Shown piece after piece: positions 47,931 to 58,957 of a DNA stretch of 64,000 bases. The translations under genes and the position numbers were made by a program. This DNA is from Sarcocystis neurona (lineage: Eukaryota; Apicomplexa; Conoidasida; Eucoccidiorida; Sarcocystidae), in NCBI GenBank assembly GCA_000727475.1, contig KL647313.1, forward strand, positions 1 through 64,000, read 5' to 3'. Every line of letters starts with the position of its first letter. Within the stretch, counting starts at the first letter, position 1. Under the pieces are notes generated by a model that saw only the letters and a list, made by a program, of their open reading frames with translations, had not been told where the DNA came from and did no database searches.

Positions 47931-50692
47931 ATGACTTCAGGTGTAGCAGCGGGTGACCGTGTGAACGACTGCTTCCTTTTGATGTTTGCCTCGAACTCCT
48001 CTGCACACGGATGCAATATTTGCACCCGGTGCCTACCACAGATCCTTCATTTGTTGAATGGTGAGCCCTGATGATGATATCGTACGATGGAGAGATTGTG
48101 CCCCTTCTCTCTGCTGCTGCTGCTGCCCGAAGCACTGCTGTTCATCTTGGGCTTCGTCCAGCTTCTTACCTTGATGGAGAAAAGTATCATCCCTCTAAGA
48201 TCGAGTGCAAAGGTAGAATCTGTGTGCTTAGAATGGTGACTACAACATTTCTCAAGGGAAGAACACTCCGCGCAATAAGTAAGTGGAAGTAATGTGCGAG
48301 CAAGAGAAAGAACGTAATACAGCGCGTTACGTGAGGCAGAGCCTCCCACCGCAGAAGGAGGTCCACATGGATGCAATACACATGCGCGTAACTATTGAAG
48401 ACGCCACGAGCCATAGCTGTACAAACTGATAAAAACCCGTGCGCGCTTCTGCGTCTGGAAGCGCCTGGTTGGGACTGTGTAATACTAGGAGTACTTCCTG
48501 GTAAATGTGTGTGTAAGCGAGTCTGTTGTGCGCGGGCGCGTGCCCCCACTCTCAGCGATGTTGAAACGCAGCCTCGTTTGGAGCGCCACCACGCGACGGT
48601 GGCACCTGCTCGACAAGGGTCAGCACTCGCGGCTGCATCAATTCCAGAAGCGGCGTTGCACGCAGAAAATCTCTCACTACGGTCATCGCTAGACGCAGAA
48701 GAAACATCCAAAAAGATCCCACCGCCTTCAGCAGCAAGAGTATTAGCTGCAGTGTCACTAGTGCCGACACTACCCCAAGAAATAAAAGCGTGAGTATCTT
48801 TGCTTTGAACGCTAGCCTCACGAGCACACAACAAATCATTAGACGATGGTGCATCATCTCAGATTCACTGCTAGCAGCAGGGTAGGTGAATCCCGTAGTC
48901 GACAGCCGAAGAACGTTTGCTCCGTATCACCAGCCGCACCAACAGCAGAATTCGATAAGAAGAAAAAAGCACACAGGAGAGTTCGCGTTTGACAAAGTGA
49001 GCGGATTTGTGTCACTGTTTCTATCTTACGTTTTTATACGCGTAAGGAGAGCTGATTGATCACGCTTCGTGCCACAAAGGGCGCGACGTAGCTGTCTCCT
49101 GTGAGCTGCCTTTTCCGTGACATTTTACGCCCTCCCGCCTCAGTTGCATGACGTTGCTTCTCCTTGCGTGTCGTGCTCCCTGTGTAGTCCTCCTGGCTGA
49201 ACCCTCCTTAATGCTGCAGCTGCTGCTTCTCTGGTTGCTACTCCCGTATACTTTGCAGCGGCCGGTGTCCTCCGCCGTTCCCAATGTCGTCACAGCTTCT
49301 GTGTGTCCGATTTATGCTGCAGCTATATCTTTTACGGCGGAACTGCTGGTCCGACTCGCGGAGGGAGTATCTTCGTTGATTCGGTCCGATTCCTATTACA
49401 GAAACAACTGCACAAGTAAATCCAGAGGGACGGTCGAGGACGCTCTTTATAAAAGAGAGAATCAAGCGCTCTCCGAAAGGCGCACACGCTCTTACTCAAC
49501 AGTGGTATGAGGCAAAGCAACAAGTGCACGCACAGGGGAGACGACGCGTCGAGTATATACGCCGAAGTACAGACGATTAGTATTAGACGTAGCACGCGCT
49601 TCGGCGACGGACCACTGCTCCGACTATTGCATCAGTACGCGGACGTAAGAGATAGTACCAGCTCCAACAGTGGCATTGATACAATCAGTCGCAACTTCAA
49701 AATCACATGCACCGAGGCCACATGTAGACACAAGGGTGAACAGCGCCACCGACACCACGTGAGCTACGTATCTGCAACTTGGGTCGACGGGAGTACTACG
49801 TGGAACCACAGCCGCAGCAGTGGGGAGAGATCAAGAAAAGGACAAGAAGATTTCATCCGAAACCTGCCTGCGGCGGTGCTCCATTGTTGGTCGAGGCCCG
49901 TGTGCTGCTTTTGTAGCCAGGGGACGGAGATGGAGGAGGTAAAAGGTATTTCTGGGCTTTCTCTGTTTCAGCGTCAGCCGTACGTCGCCCGAAAAATCTT
50001 GCTCATGTGCAGCTCTTGGCGGTGCACATAAACACCAGTTGCACGTCAAGAAAGCAACATCACAAGTTGACCAGCAAGCCACTCGACTCGATGCTGCACC
50101 AGCAGCAACGGAGATCTGACGGCAGTTGAACGATGTACATTTCCACGAGCGTTTTCCAGTATGGTTTTCCTTACTCTGCGTTAGTTTCTACAATCGCAGG
50201 GCGTGGTTTTTTCTGTTGCGTCTACTCCTTTAGATTCAGGTACGTAGAGAGTGTCTAACATTGTAAGCTTCTCCATTTTTGTTGATAAGTGAATCAGCGC
50301 GGTTCCAACGAAGAAGAACGAAGAAGACAGCTTTCCCATCTACTACTGATATGCTGCAGCGGGAGGTGCGGTCTTGAGAAGAGTAACTGGACGAAGATAC
50401 GCCACTCATACACCTCCACGTGGCACCTACCACAACGTCGTGCTCAAGGAAAAGTGCGGGACATGTGCCTTTGTGGCAGAAGAGTAGTAAACGCCCCCGA
50501 GTCGGTAGCGTTAAAAATCTGCAAGTTGTATGTGGAGCCGAAATTGCGTCCGTAACGAACACCTTGGAGTGCGTTGTTTGGCTGGGGCTTTGTACGTGTG
50601 TGCAAAATCTGCTTTATGAACGTAACTGTGTGCTAGCCATTCTGTCTCACTACACATGCTGGAAGCTGCTGGGTCATTGCAACATGCTTTAA
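47931..50692 (+). CDS. Tentative four-exon membrane protein, possible paralogue of the 22.7-kb gene
   Basis: Proposed exons: 47931-48060, 48133-48212, 49220-49504 (or starting at 49259, also in phase), 50480-50692; phases 1, 0, 0; about 234 residues. Reasons: a good GTGAGC donor after exon 1, pyrimidine-rich acceptors, and hydrophobic segments in order (ILHLLN/LLFILGF, LLLLWLLLPY, PIYAAAISF, LECVVWLGL). The segment MEKSIIPLRSSAK has the spacing of the PEX11 'LES.LSL.RK..R' region, and the last exon (NTLECVVWLGLCTCVQNLL) lines up with the C-terminal DAADCVAYCCSSVASLL of the gene at 22.7 kb. Against it: all exons are short, the DNA is near 50% GC so chance frames are common, and a 215-codon minus-strand frame overlaps at 48187-48834. 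Treat as a hypothesis; exon choice and start are uncertain. Confidence 0.3.
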
Positions 50693-53026
50693 TCCCAACT
50701 TGGAGCAAACTGCGGGAATAGAGTGGAGGACTGCGGAATTGTGCATCGAGATTAAGGTTAAGGTGCCATTTCTACGATGGAGTGCAATGCACATCGTCAG
50801 GAGCGCTAAATGTGTAGAAGCATGTAGAACTGCAACACCCTGTAGGCTACGGATACAGGAGCGGTTGAGCGTATAGTGCGCTATGAAGAAATGCTGCAAC
50901 ACGCGCGTTAATGAGCATGTTCTGGAACACGTGTACACACTTGTAGAAATGCTGGCTCCGCTGTGGACGTGAGGAATAGTGAAGTGTCGAGACGTGCGCC
51001 AGCACCTGGTATGCTGTGTCTGCATATGATAGAAAATTCGTAAGGCAGTGCGTTCTCCCAAAGCGGACACCTACTATTGTGTTCCTCGGATGAACAAACG
51101 GTATAACGATTACGTCTGGCAGGACAATCTAAAATATTTGTGTCTCCTGCCTGCTGTTGGTCGTATACAGTTGCAGTGAATACATCACGCACAGGTAAAG
51201 CCGCAAGTTCTGTACACTGGATTTGGACCTGGTCATGCCAAAGTGTAGGGAGGGGACGCATCCAGTTGATGACACAAAGCGGAGGGACAAATAATGCGCC
51301 GAACAAAAGCGATGCTGTCAGGATTTAGAGGGAACAGAGAAGGAACAAAAAGGTTACGGACAAAAAAGTGTGACTCTATTCTTCAGTCATTGCGATCGGA
51401 GTTATCACGTCCGACAAAGCCGAATGGGGTACGTAGAAATATAAATCGTATGCACAATTGTTAAACCATGGAAATATGCCTGCGCATGTAGTTTATCTTT
51501 CCTCTGAATATTTACGCTTGTGTGGAAATTCTTCTTTGTGAGGAGCGAGCAGTGCACGACTGAAAATGAAATGCAACGTAAGGGACAGCACTGGCGCAAA
51601 CAAACGCCACGTGTATGCCAGTTTATCTGCAGAACCACAACAAGAAGAGCTGAAAGAAGGAAAGGCGCTGGCCGAATAAACAAAAATTTACACGGTTGTC
51701 GCTGCGAATGAAGTCTTTGCGGCGAAGCTGAGTGACATACATACTAGTTGGCTACTTCGTAACGATAATAAGATATCGTAGAAGGAGAAAAAAGGAAAAC
51801 TCAAGCGAAAAGTGGTACAAGGTAGTAGAAGCAAAGGAAGGAGCAAGAAGTGAGGCGGCCGTATAACGGACGAAAATAAGTGATAAAACAAAATGAACGA
51901 GCATGCAGGAGGCAGAAAGGATAGAAAGCAGGAAATAAGAATATTAGCCTCAGGCACAAGATATAGGGTACACCGAAGAAAAGGGCAACAAGACGCACGC
52001 GACGCAAACTAATTGTAAAACAGTCAAGTACGTCCGCGCAGGGTGGGTTGTACGGAGAAAAAGTTGAAAGGCAACCAAACAGAAAACCAGACAAAACATT
52101 ACAATGTACGGGACGGCAAAATGGAACCAACAACACGCGGATGTGACCTACAACGACTGCTGCCTTTATAGAATTAGCTGGTAGTCAATTTGTGAGTACA
52201 CATAGGAGACAAGTAACCTTTAGAATGATAGAAAAGAGACGTAAAAAGAAATACGCTGAAATCCCTCGCTGCAGAGGACGGCCGATAACCCGACGTCAGT
52301 AGCTCTCTCCAGAAACTTGCGTCAAAATGATTTAAGTTTCTTGAGAATGGCTGAGTTTGCTTTGGTAGCCCCTAGAGAAACACGAGATGAAACCGGAATA
52401 TGAGGAAGAGAAATTCACACGGTGGAGCTAAAGTGCTCAGGGAACAACAACAACACGCATGTTTCCTGAGACGCTAATGAAACTGCTGTGACAGTGTCCT
52501 TAAGAGGTAGGCTAGTGATCAAATGGTAATACTTTAGTTGGTGACGGCGAAAACAAAGGTAGGCCATCAGTGCCTCTTCGAGTGCTTTGAGTTTGATAAC
52601 GCGACTGCTTTTCTCCCAGTGAAGATGTCGAGAGTACCTCGACCAGCGGCAAAAGTGCAATTGAAGTGGATAGTTGGCTAATATCTTGAATCCATTCTCG
52701 CGTCGATCAAGTGAGTCTGTGTGCCTGCGACGCTGGTATGCACTAACTGGGAAATCACTTCCAAATAGCTGTACACTCAAATTGTTTCTACGTGGTGGAG
52801 TGTAACAATTCTTCCGACATTTTATGACAAAAGGCTGCGTATTACCTCTTCGCGTCTGCAGACGCGGAACTACTCTTAAGTAGATAGCTTCCCCTCTCTG
52901 CAAAACTATTTCCACATGACTCCGCATACCTTAAAACACCTCTCCTCTATCGGGCAACGATCGACGCCTGCTTAGAAAAAAGATTACACCGCACTCAGGA
53001 TGGCTTTTATCCACATGCAACATTCC

Positions 53027-53251
53027 AGAGTAACCTTAGGGGCATTACAACCTCAGGTTGTGAGGCGTACACCTGCGGAAACGAAGTGACTCAACCGTAT
53101 CTGTCAGGTTTGCTCTCAGCGCTATGTGCGAAGCACGTTCAATATTTGTGAAAGTGTTCCTCTGTATACTCCTCTGACATATGTATGTGTGTAAACAGCA
53201 CGCAAGTGCCGAATAGTGGAATTGAAAGAGTATTCACACCGTCGTGTTTCC
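53027..53251. mobile_element. Foldback element, copy truncated at the left
   Basis: Contains the centre and right arm of the element at 53837-54195 in the same orientation. The right end reads TATTCACACCGTCGTGTTTC, which is the better-preserved complement of the left terminus of the full copy. Sequence left of about 53027 does not match the left arm, so this copy is 5' truncated or recombined. Confidence 0.6.
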
Positions 53252-53836
53252 ATTCTGTTTAACACGTTACTCCACGTCCTTTGCCTTGTCATTGATCGAA
53301 CACCTTATTGGAAGTTTCCGGCTAGTTCTGTCTATCCTTGCAGCGTATGTGGCATAGAGGCGCCCATTTGTAATTCTCCGTTTTCTCACTTATCACTACT
53401 GAGACACGGGTACATTGTCCACACACGTTTCCCGTTAAGATCGTTTTTCTCGATCTGTAAAGAGTCGGGAAGGGGAAGTCGTGGAAGGATTCAGTATAAC
53501 AGGACGGCTGTCCCTGCAAAGGATGATGCGCACTCGCGTCTCAGATCTTTCTGAGCCTTACACCATTCTTCGCAGCTCTACCATCTTGATAAAAAGTGTC
53601 ACTTGAACAGCTGATAGGCCACAAAAGTGTATTAATGCTTTCACGTATATATGTTCATATACTTACATGTATTTTGGCACCTGACGTTTTGTTTCATGCC
53701 AATATCGTTTTGTGCTTTGGCAGAGTCGTAATCGCTATCTTGTGTGGCTTCTTGTTGTAAGAGACGATGATACCAGGCGGATTTATGCGCATACGCAGGT
53801 TTCCCTACGCTTCTACAGTTGGTTTAACGACACAGT

Positions 53837-54195
53837 GGAAGCACGACTGTGTGAATATCGTACAATTTTCTATAGTCGGGACTTGCGTGCTATCTATACA
53901 TATACATATGCCAGGGGATAATACTAAGAAACACCCTCACAAATATTTTATTTGTTCCGCACATAACACTGAGAATAAGCTTAGAGCCGTTACAACTTCA
54001 GACTGTGAGGCGTACACCAGCGGAAATGAAGTGACTCAACAGCGTCTGTCGGCTTTGTTCTCAATGCTATGTGCGGACCTAGTAGAACATTTGTAAAGGT
54101 GTTCCTTTGTATACTCCTCTGGCATCTGTACACACATAGATTGCACGCAGGTGCCGAATATTGAGTATGAAATGGTATTCACACCGTAGACAGGC
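53837..54195. mobile_element. Foldback (MITE-like) element, full-length copy
   Basis: Left arm 53837 to about 53982 and right arm about 54055-54195 are imperfect inverted repeats (roughly 75-80% by eye) around a ~70-bp centre. The ends read GGAAGCACGACTGTGTGAAT on the left and its diverged complement on the right. There is no transposase-like coding capacity. Structure is as in non-autonomous foldback or MITE elements; I could not define a target-site duplication with confidence. Two partial copies flank it. Confidence 0.65.
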
Positions 54196-54589
54196 ACACA
54201 ACACGCAGAGTGATGCATTTGTTCTTGTGCGCGCAGGACCTGTCAGGGGTCCAAATGCTACCTTGAAGCAGATATGTATATTAGTCGACAGATCGTGCAG
54301 CCGTCCAAGTGTACGGCTTTCATTTTCGGTATTATACGTCCACGGATACGACCTCGTCTTCTTGGACGCACTGTAGTCGAGAGACATCCGTTGTGCGTTA
54401 GCAGACACGCTCATATGCCTTTGTAGTTTAGAATCTACGCGCACTGGCCGAACGTGGTTGTACGCGGTCGTACGGAATACATCCTGAGGGTTTTCTTACC
54501 CTTCCGAGTGCACCGTCGTGTAAAATAGCAGTCGTATCACTGCGTGTAAGAATACTAGCATGAAGGTAGGGCTCCACACCTACTAGTAA

Positions 54590-55175
54590 TTCTCGTTGGA
54601 AACCCTGGATTCGTTGTTGCAGTTTTACTAGTACTGCTTGTTGTGCTTGTAGTAAATCCTGCTGGTGTTGTGTTGGCAGTAGAAGTGGTGGTAGTAGTAC
54701 ACAGAATAGACAACTAATAGCCGTAAGTATGTTGGCTTTCGTGGTGTTCGTAAAAAAGTGAAGAAAAGATGAAACAATCGTAAAAGAGTAGTGATACGTG
54801 CGAGAGTACTAGTATGAAAGTAGGGGTCGAAAGCACGACTATGTGACTACCGTATAATTTTCAATAATCGGAACTTGCGTGCTATCTATACATATACATA
54901 CGCCAGGGGATAATACTAAGAAACACCCTCCCTAATATTGTATTTGTTCCGCACATAGCACTGAGAACAACCTTAGAGGCGTTACAACCTCAGATTGTGC
55001 AATGCAGCCGTAGTAGTCTAAATTGTAGTAGTCGCAGTGCCTGCAACATTAGTGGAAGTACCGATAATAGGAAAAGAGCAGTATCTGGATAGTAGTGGTG
55101 CAATAGTACAAGTAAAATAGTATTAGAAGAATAGTGCACGAATAGTAGTTTTGGGTTGGTATTGTGCACGCCTAC
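54590..55175 (+). repeat. TAG/GTA-rich low-complexity sequence around a foldback copy
   Basis: Repeated short TAG, GTAG and AGTAGT words on the plus strand on both sides of the truncated foldback copy. It makes the plus strand unusually dense in TAG stops. A partly duplicated segment (about 54535-54575 and 54790-54830) also occurs. Confidence 0.6.
54828..55000. mobile_element. Foldback element, copy truncated at the right
   Basis: Matches the left arm and part of the centre of the element at 53837-54195, sharing for example CAGGGGATAATACTAAGAAA. It stops abruptly at about 55000 within the centre and continues into a TAG-rich low-complexity block. The right arm is absent. Confidence 0.6.
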
Positions 55176-56405
55176 GTGCGCAATCGAACGGCTGAATTAC
55201 TGCTGCATCACGGCTAGTTCTTTAAGTTCTACGATTTCAGAACAGGAGAGGTGAAGATGAGTTCGTATATACGCATGTGCACGTACACACATGATTGTGT
55301 ATGCAGTACGCCTGTACACGTATACTCTAGCACGGAGATAAATACTTTTTCGGGCAGTTTTTACGCACAATCGCGCTATGTTGCTCATTTCGAGCCCGCC
55401 TGTGTGGACGCTGCTGCCGGCAGACATACATTTGCTGTCCCTTCCAAGCATAATATTGTTAAACCTCCTCTCTCGCTCCCTGGTTTTTCCGGTGCGATTC
55501 AGGTCATAAGATAGTCTAACGGACGCGAGGAATCTTTTAGGTGGTCAAAGGGAATTCTCAAATTCCCAGTCGTACCCGTAATCTGACCCGACCTGGCTTT
55601 CTACCTACTTGTGAGTGTACAATAGTAGTAAAACTATTTACGCTTACGTGTGTGTGTGTATATATATATATATACAATAGTCCATGCGATGATATAGGTC
55701 TCTGCACGCGTGTACTTGTAGGGCATCTTGTACTGCTAACGGAGCTACGCATTTGTCCTTTGTATCTTCGTATGTGCGTGTGCAAATAGACGTGTGTGGG
55801 TTCGTCCACGCCTTCGAACAGTATGTGCACTACCGATACTTTTCCATCGACAGAAACACAGCTAGGCCGTTCGCTAGTGTGGCTGGGACTGCTACCATAT
55901 GGTGAACAAAGCTGCAAATGTGGGAATAATGCGCACAGGTCTGGCAGGGAGCTTTTCACGTGAAAACTCTTCGTGTCTGTCTACCGCGTAGTCCTAGCGC
56001 CTAGGTCGAAAAAAGCTTCTTTTTATGGTATGGGAAGTAAAGCGCAAAGGAAAATGTGCGTTGTACCCGTACTTAGTGTGATACCAAGGCGGTCCGCTGT
56101 CGTCTGCACGCAAATATATACGTGCGCATCCTTATCGTGACCTCGTGACACGTGTGCTCCCTACAGAAAACACTAGACCGCGATATGTGTATGTGGTAGC
56201 ACAGGACATACATCACCCACATTGAACGTAGAGTCGCCTGTACTTAATGTGCATGGCTCCGAACGCGGGCGCGCCCATACAGGCTTATCCAGACAACGCT
56301 AGAGTATATTTGTACATATATATGTACACGCATATATGTATGTATACGCACACAATGACAAACACATACTTCAAGGGGCGCGTATACATACGTACAATCG
56401 AACAA

Positions 56406-58507
56406 ATGATCGTCAGGGGAGTTGAGTCTAGGCGTTCTACATGCAGCCATATAGGTAAGTGGAGTATGGGATCGTGGGGCAGGCAAGTGTCTATTACCAG
56501 TATACAACGCCTTCAGCCCATAGACGTCCAGTCCCCATTACTGAAGTACTAATATGTATGTGCTCGTGTATTTCTACTCACAATCTACCTCTGATGGCAG
56601 TCTATAATCGAAAGGCAAAAGAGCGGCGTATCACCAACTTTTTCTCCTCACTGCTTTGTAGCACCGGTGTACAGGGAAGCTTACAGATGCAACCGACCTA
56701 CGCTTCTGCACTGGCTTGCGTAATTTAACGCGCACGGTTGTGGACCAGCTTGATAGCACACTTCTAAACTTGTTGTGTGGACGCACACTGTTATGCATGC
56801 ACACGTGTAGATGTGGATATTCGCCACACATACATGTGTATATATATATATATATATATATATGATTATGTGGAGGGAGTTCGCGACTACTGGCACTGGA
56901 GCATACATTTACGTAGATGCGCTGGTGGACTAGATTTCGTGGATTATCTTGCATTAACTTTGCCTCAGCCTACAGGTGCGTCCACCTAAGTACTGCATCC
57001 TTTGCAGCAAATCACCGATGGCCAGAGCTTCATATATGCCTATATACACATATATATGCGTATCCAGGAGCATCCGTGTACTGTGTGCAAATAATCGCAG
57101 ATGTAATTGTATACATAAATATACACATGTGCAGGTACTTGCACACGCACCGTCATGTTCCATCTGTGGGGGACAGAATGACACCGGCTACTTCGGTATC
57201 TTTACTAAGCTGCCAGATACCGAAATTTCCCACTCTATGCGCATCTGTATCCCCTCACGTATGGATGTACTCTCTTATTGTCGTGACTTCACGTCCACGT
57301 ATCTTGCGGTGCTGTGTCTGCTTCTGCAACAACTCCGTATTGTGTGTCTTCCCAACAGTAGTAGCAGGAAGATCAATTGCACGTGTCAGTGAGCTACGAT
57401 TCTGTCTGCACGCCAAATTTCTTAACAAGGCCAATGTAGGCTCCCTACGTTGGGCACACCAACACCGAGACAGGTGTAACCGGAAGTAGCACACAGCAAC
57501 TGCTCGGCAGCAAAGCTCTGGCAAAGTCGTTTTCCTCGAACGGGTCCTTTCGTATCCTAAACAGTTGCAGACATTCACTGCACAGTAAAAAAACTACGGC
57601 AAGTCGTTGTCGACTGCGACGGCTCCAAAAAAGTTTCTAATAGAAAGCAGACTGGGGTAGATGGTTGTTCATTTACTCTGCAGGTGAACAAGTTTAGTTT
57701 ACATCTGTGCTTGCAGGTATGTGTGTACGACAGCCATATTTTGAACTTAAGCAGCACCTGGGCCACACTCCAATCGCACTAATCTTTATTACTCACTTCG
57801 TCTGCAGTTTGTTTGTTCGCGGCAGTATTATCACCTCTCTGTCTGTGTCCCCGTACATGCACCTCAGCCAAAAGAGACAGCAGAAGTTTTTCACGTCTTC
57901 CCGAACGCATCTAGGCACGTGGGGTGACCGCAGCAGTGCGTGGCGCTGCCTGTAGAAGCGCTGACTGGAGCCAGACAGTGTTACGTGAACAGTGATGCTG
58001 CAGGGAGGCCTGCACGACAGGTAGCTTTGCTTCGTTTTTCCTTCCGGGTGGCTCAGGCTATCAGGTACTCTTCCCCCCAGGTTACAAAACAACATGTGCC
58101 CGTGCCCACTACCTCCGAATAATGCAATTGGTGCAAGGTCGCTTTCCCGCAGTGTTCTGCTTTTGCTTGTTCGTAGTGTCAGGTGGCCAGTGAGAGTAGC
58201 CGAAAGGGTACTGTCATGGCAATCACTTATAGGTACGTGTCCAAGCTTTACTCAGCGATCCAATAGACTTGCATACTCTGGGCTAGAGAACTGCGAGCGT
58301 TGGCGTGGCTTATCCAAGATGCTTGTTGATGTGAGTCAATTCAACGTTGCTGCCCGGATAACTGGGACTACCGACACCCGCGTCATTGCCCGTTATCGAT
58401 TCCATTCATTTAATCTTACAGTGTTCGACTTTCCCTGCGGCCAACAAAAAAGCTCGGTTTTCGAACAGGTTACAGGTGTCAGATGCCACGGTCTGGCTCC
58501 AGTGTGA
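56406..58507 (+). CDS. Tentative six-exon hypothetical membrane protein
   Basis: Proposed exons: 56406-56454, 56601-56719, 56876-56975, 57717-57923, 58081-58182, 58422-58507; phases 1, 0, 1, 1, 1; about 220 residues ending at TGA 58505-58507. The first donor is GTAAGT and the acceptor at 58080 is preceded by a C-rich tract; every junction keeps frame. Two hydrophobic stretches are present, IALIFITHFVCSLF and FPAVFCFCLFVVSVF. The third exon acceptor is weak (AT-rich, no pyrimidine tract). A competing reading uses the 190-codon frame at 56917-57489 or a frame with two CxxC pairs near 56.99 and 57.15 kb. I do not recognise the product. Its 3' end converges on the 589-codon minus-strand frame about 450 bp away. 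The region has coding-like frames, but the structure is a guess. Confidence 0.25.
56838..56863. repeat. (TA)n microsatellite
   Basis: About 13 TA units just before the weak third acceptor of the tentative gene at 56.4-58.5 kb. Confidence 0.95.
57192..57224 (+). other. 10-bp perfect hairpin
   Basis: TTCGGTATCT and AGATACCGAA are exact complements with a 13-nt loop. It lies inside a proposed intron of the tentative gene at 56.4-58.5 kb. Confidence 0.8.
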
Positions 58508-58957
58508 AGCACTGCCGACTGCGCCGCGTGAAGGTAGCACGGGCTGCCTTGGTGGCGCGGGTGGAAGAGATATCCTGGAAAGAAAGACATGAGGCACCTG
58601 ACACGCTGCACCGAGTTCCGGTAGTTTCCCCTAGAGAATAGCGCAGCTATCCTCAGTGGTGCAACTTCTTGTTGGCCAATAAAAAGTGCCCAGACTACGG
58701 AGCGTCAAAACCGAGGAAAATGCCAACGAAGACCGCGACGGGAACCACGTGTATATTGGAGTGCTGCTGCCCGTTGATGCCTCCCTTTCGCTCCACGGCT
58801 CCCTTTTTCCTCGGTTGCGCATATGTATCCATCATGGAAAGAAGTTTCGGAGGTACGTCCTCTCCTCCGTGGCGAATCTCTGAATTCGATTTCCTGCTTT
58901 TACGTAGACGCGCCAGCGCGAACAATCGGTGACATATCCTGCGTGAAATGACAGCCA

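Larger units (their letters stand above)
50693..56405. other. Gene-poor stretch with foldback elements
   Basis: Contains A/G-rich sequence at 51.7-52.4 kb, the foldback copies and the TAG-rich block. A minus frame at 52415-52927 (170 codons) reads smoothly but has no motif I recognise. Confidence 0.5.

Noticed and set aside
48187..48834. Minus-strand 215-codon frame
   Set aside because: No domain and Cys/Ser-rich composition; it competes with a plus-strand exon set that has some similarity to the gene at 22.7 kb. Neither is secure, so only the latter is listed, at low confidence.
52415..52927. Minus-strand 170-codon frame, considered as a retroelement RNase H or reverse transcriptase remnant
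   Set aside because: No catalytic motif (YxDD, or DEDD-type residues) is visible and there are no LTRs or neighbouring gag/pol-like frames.
56917..57489. 190-codon plus frame and an overlapping frame with two CxxC pairs (CILC, CSIC), considered as a zinc-binding protein
   Set aside because: The two frames exclude each other, the longer one starts from a non-ATG codon in my reading, and neither joins neighbouring exons better than the listed model.
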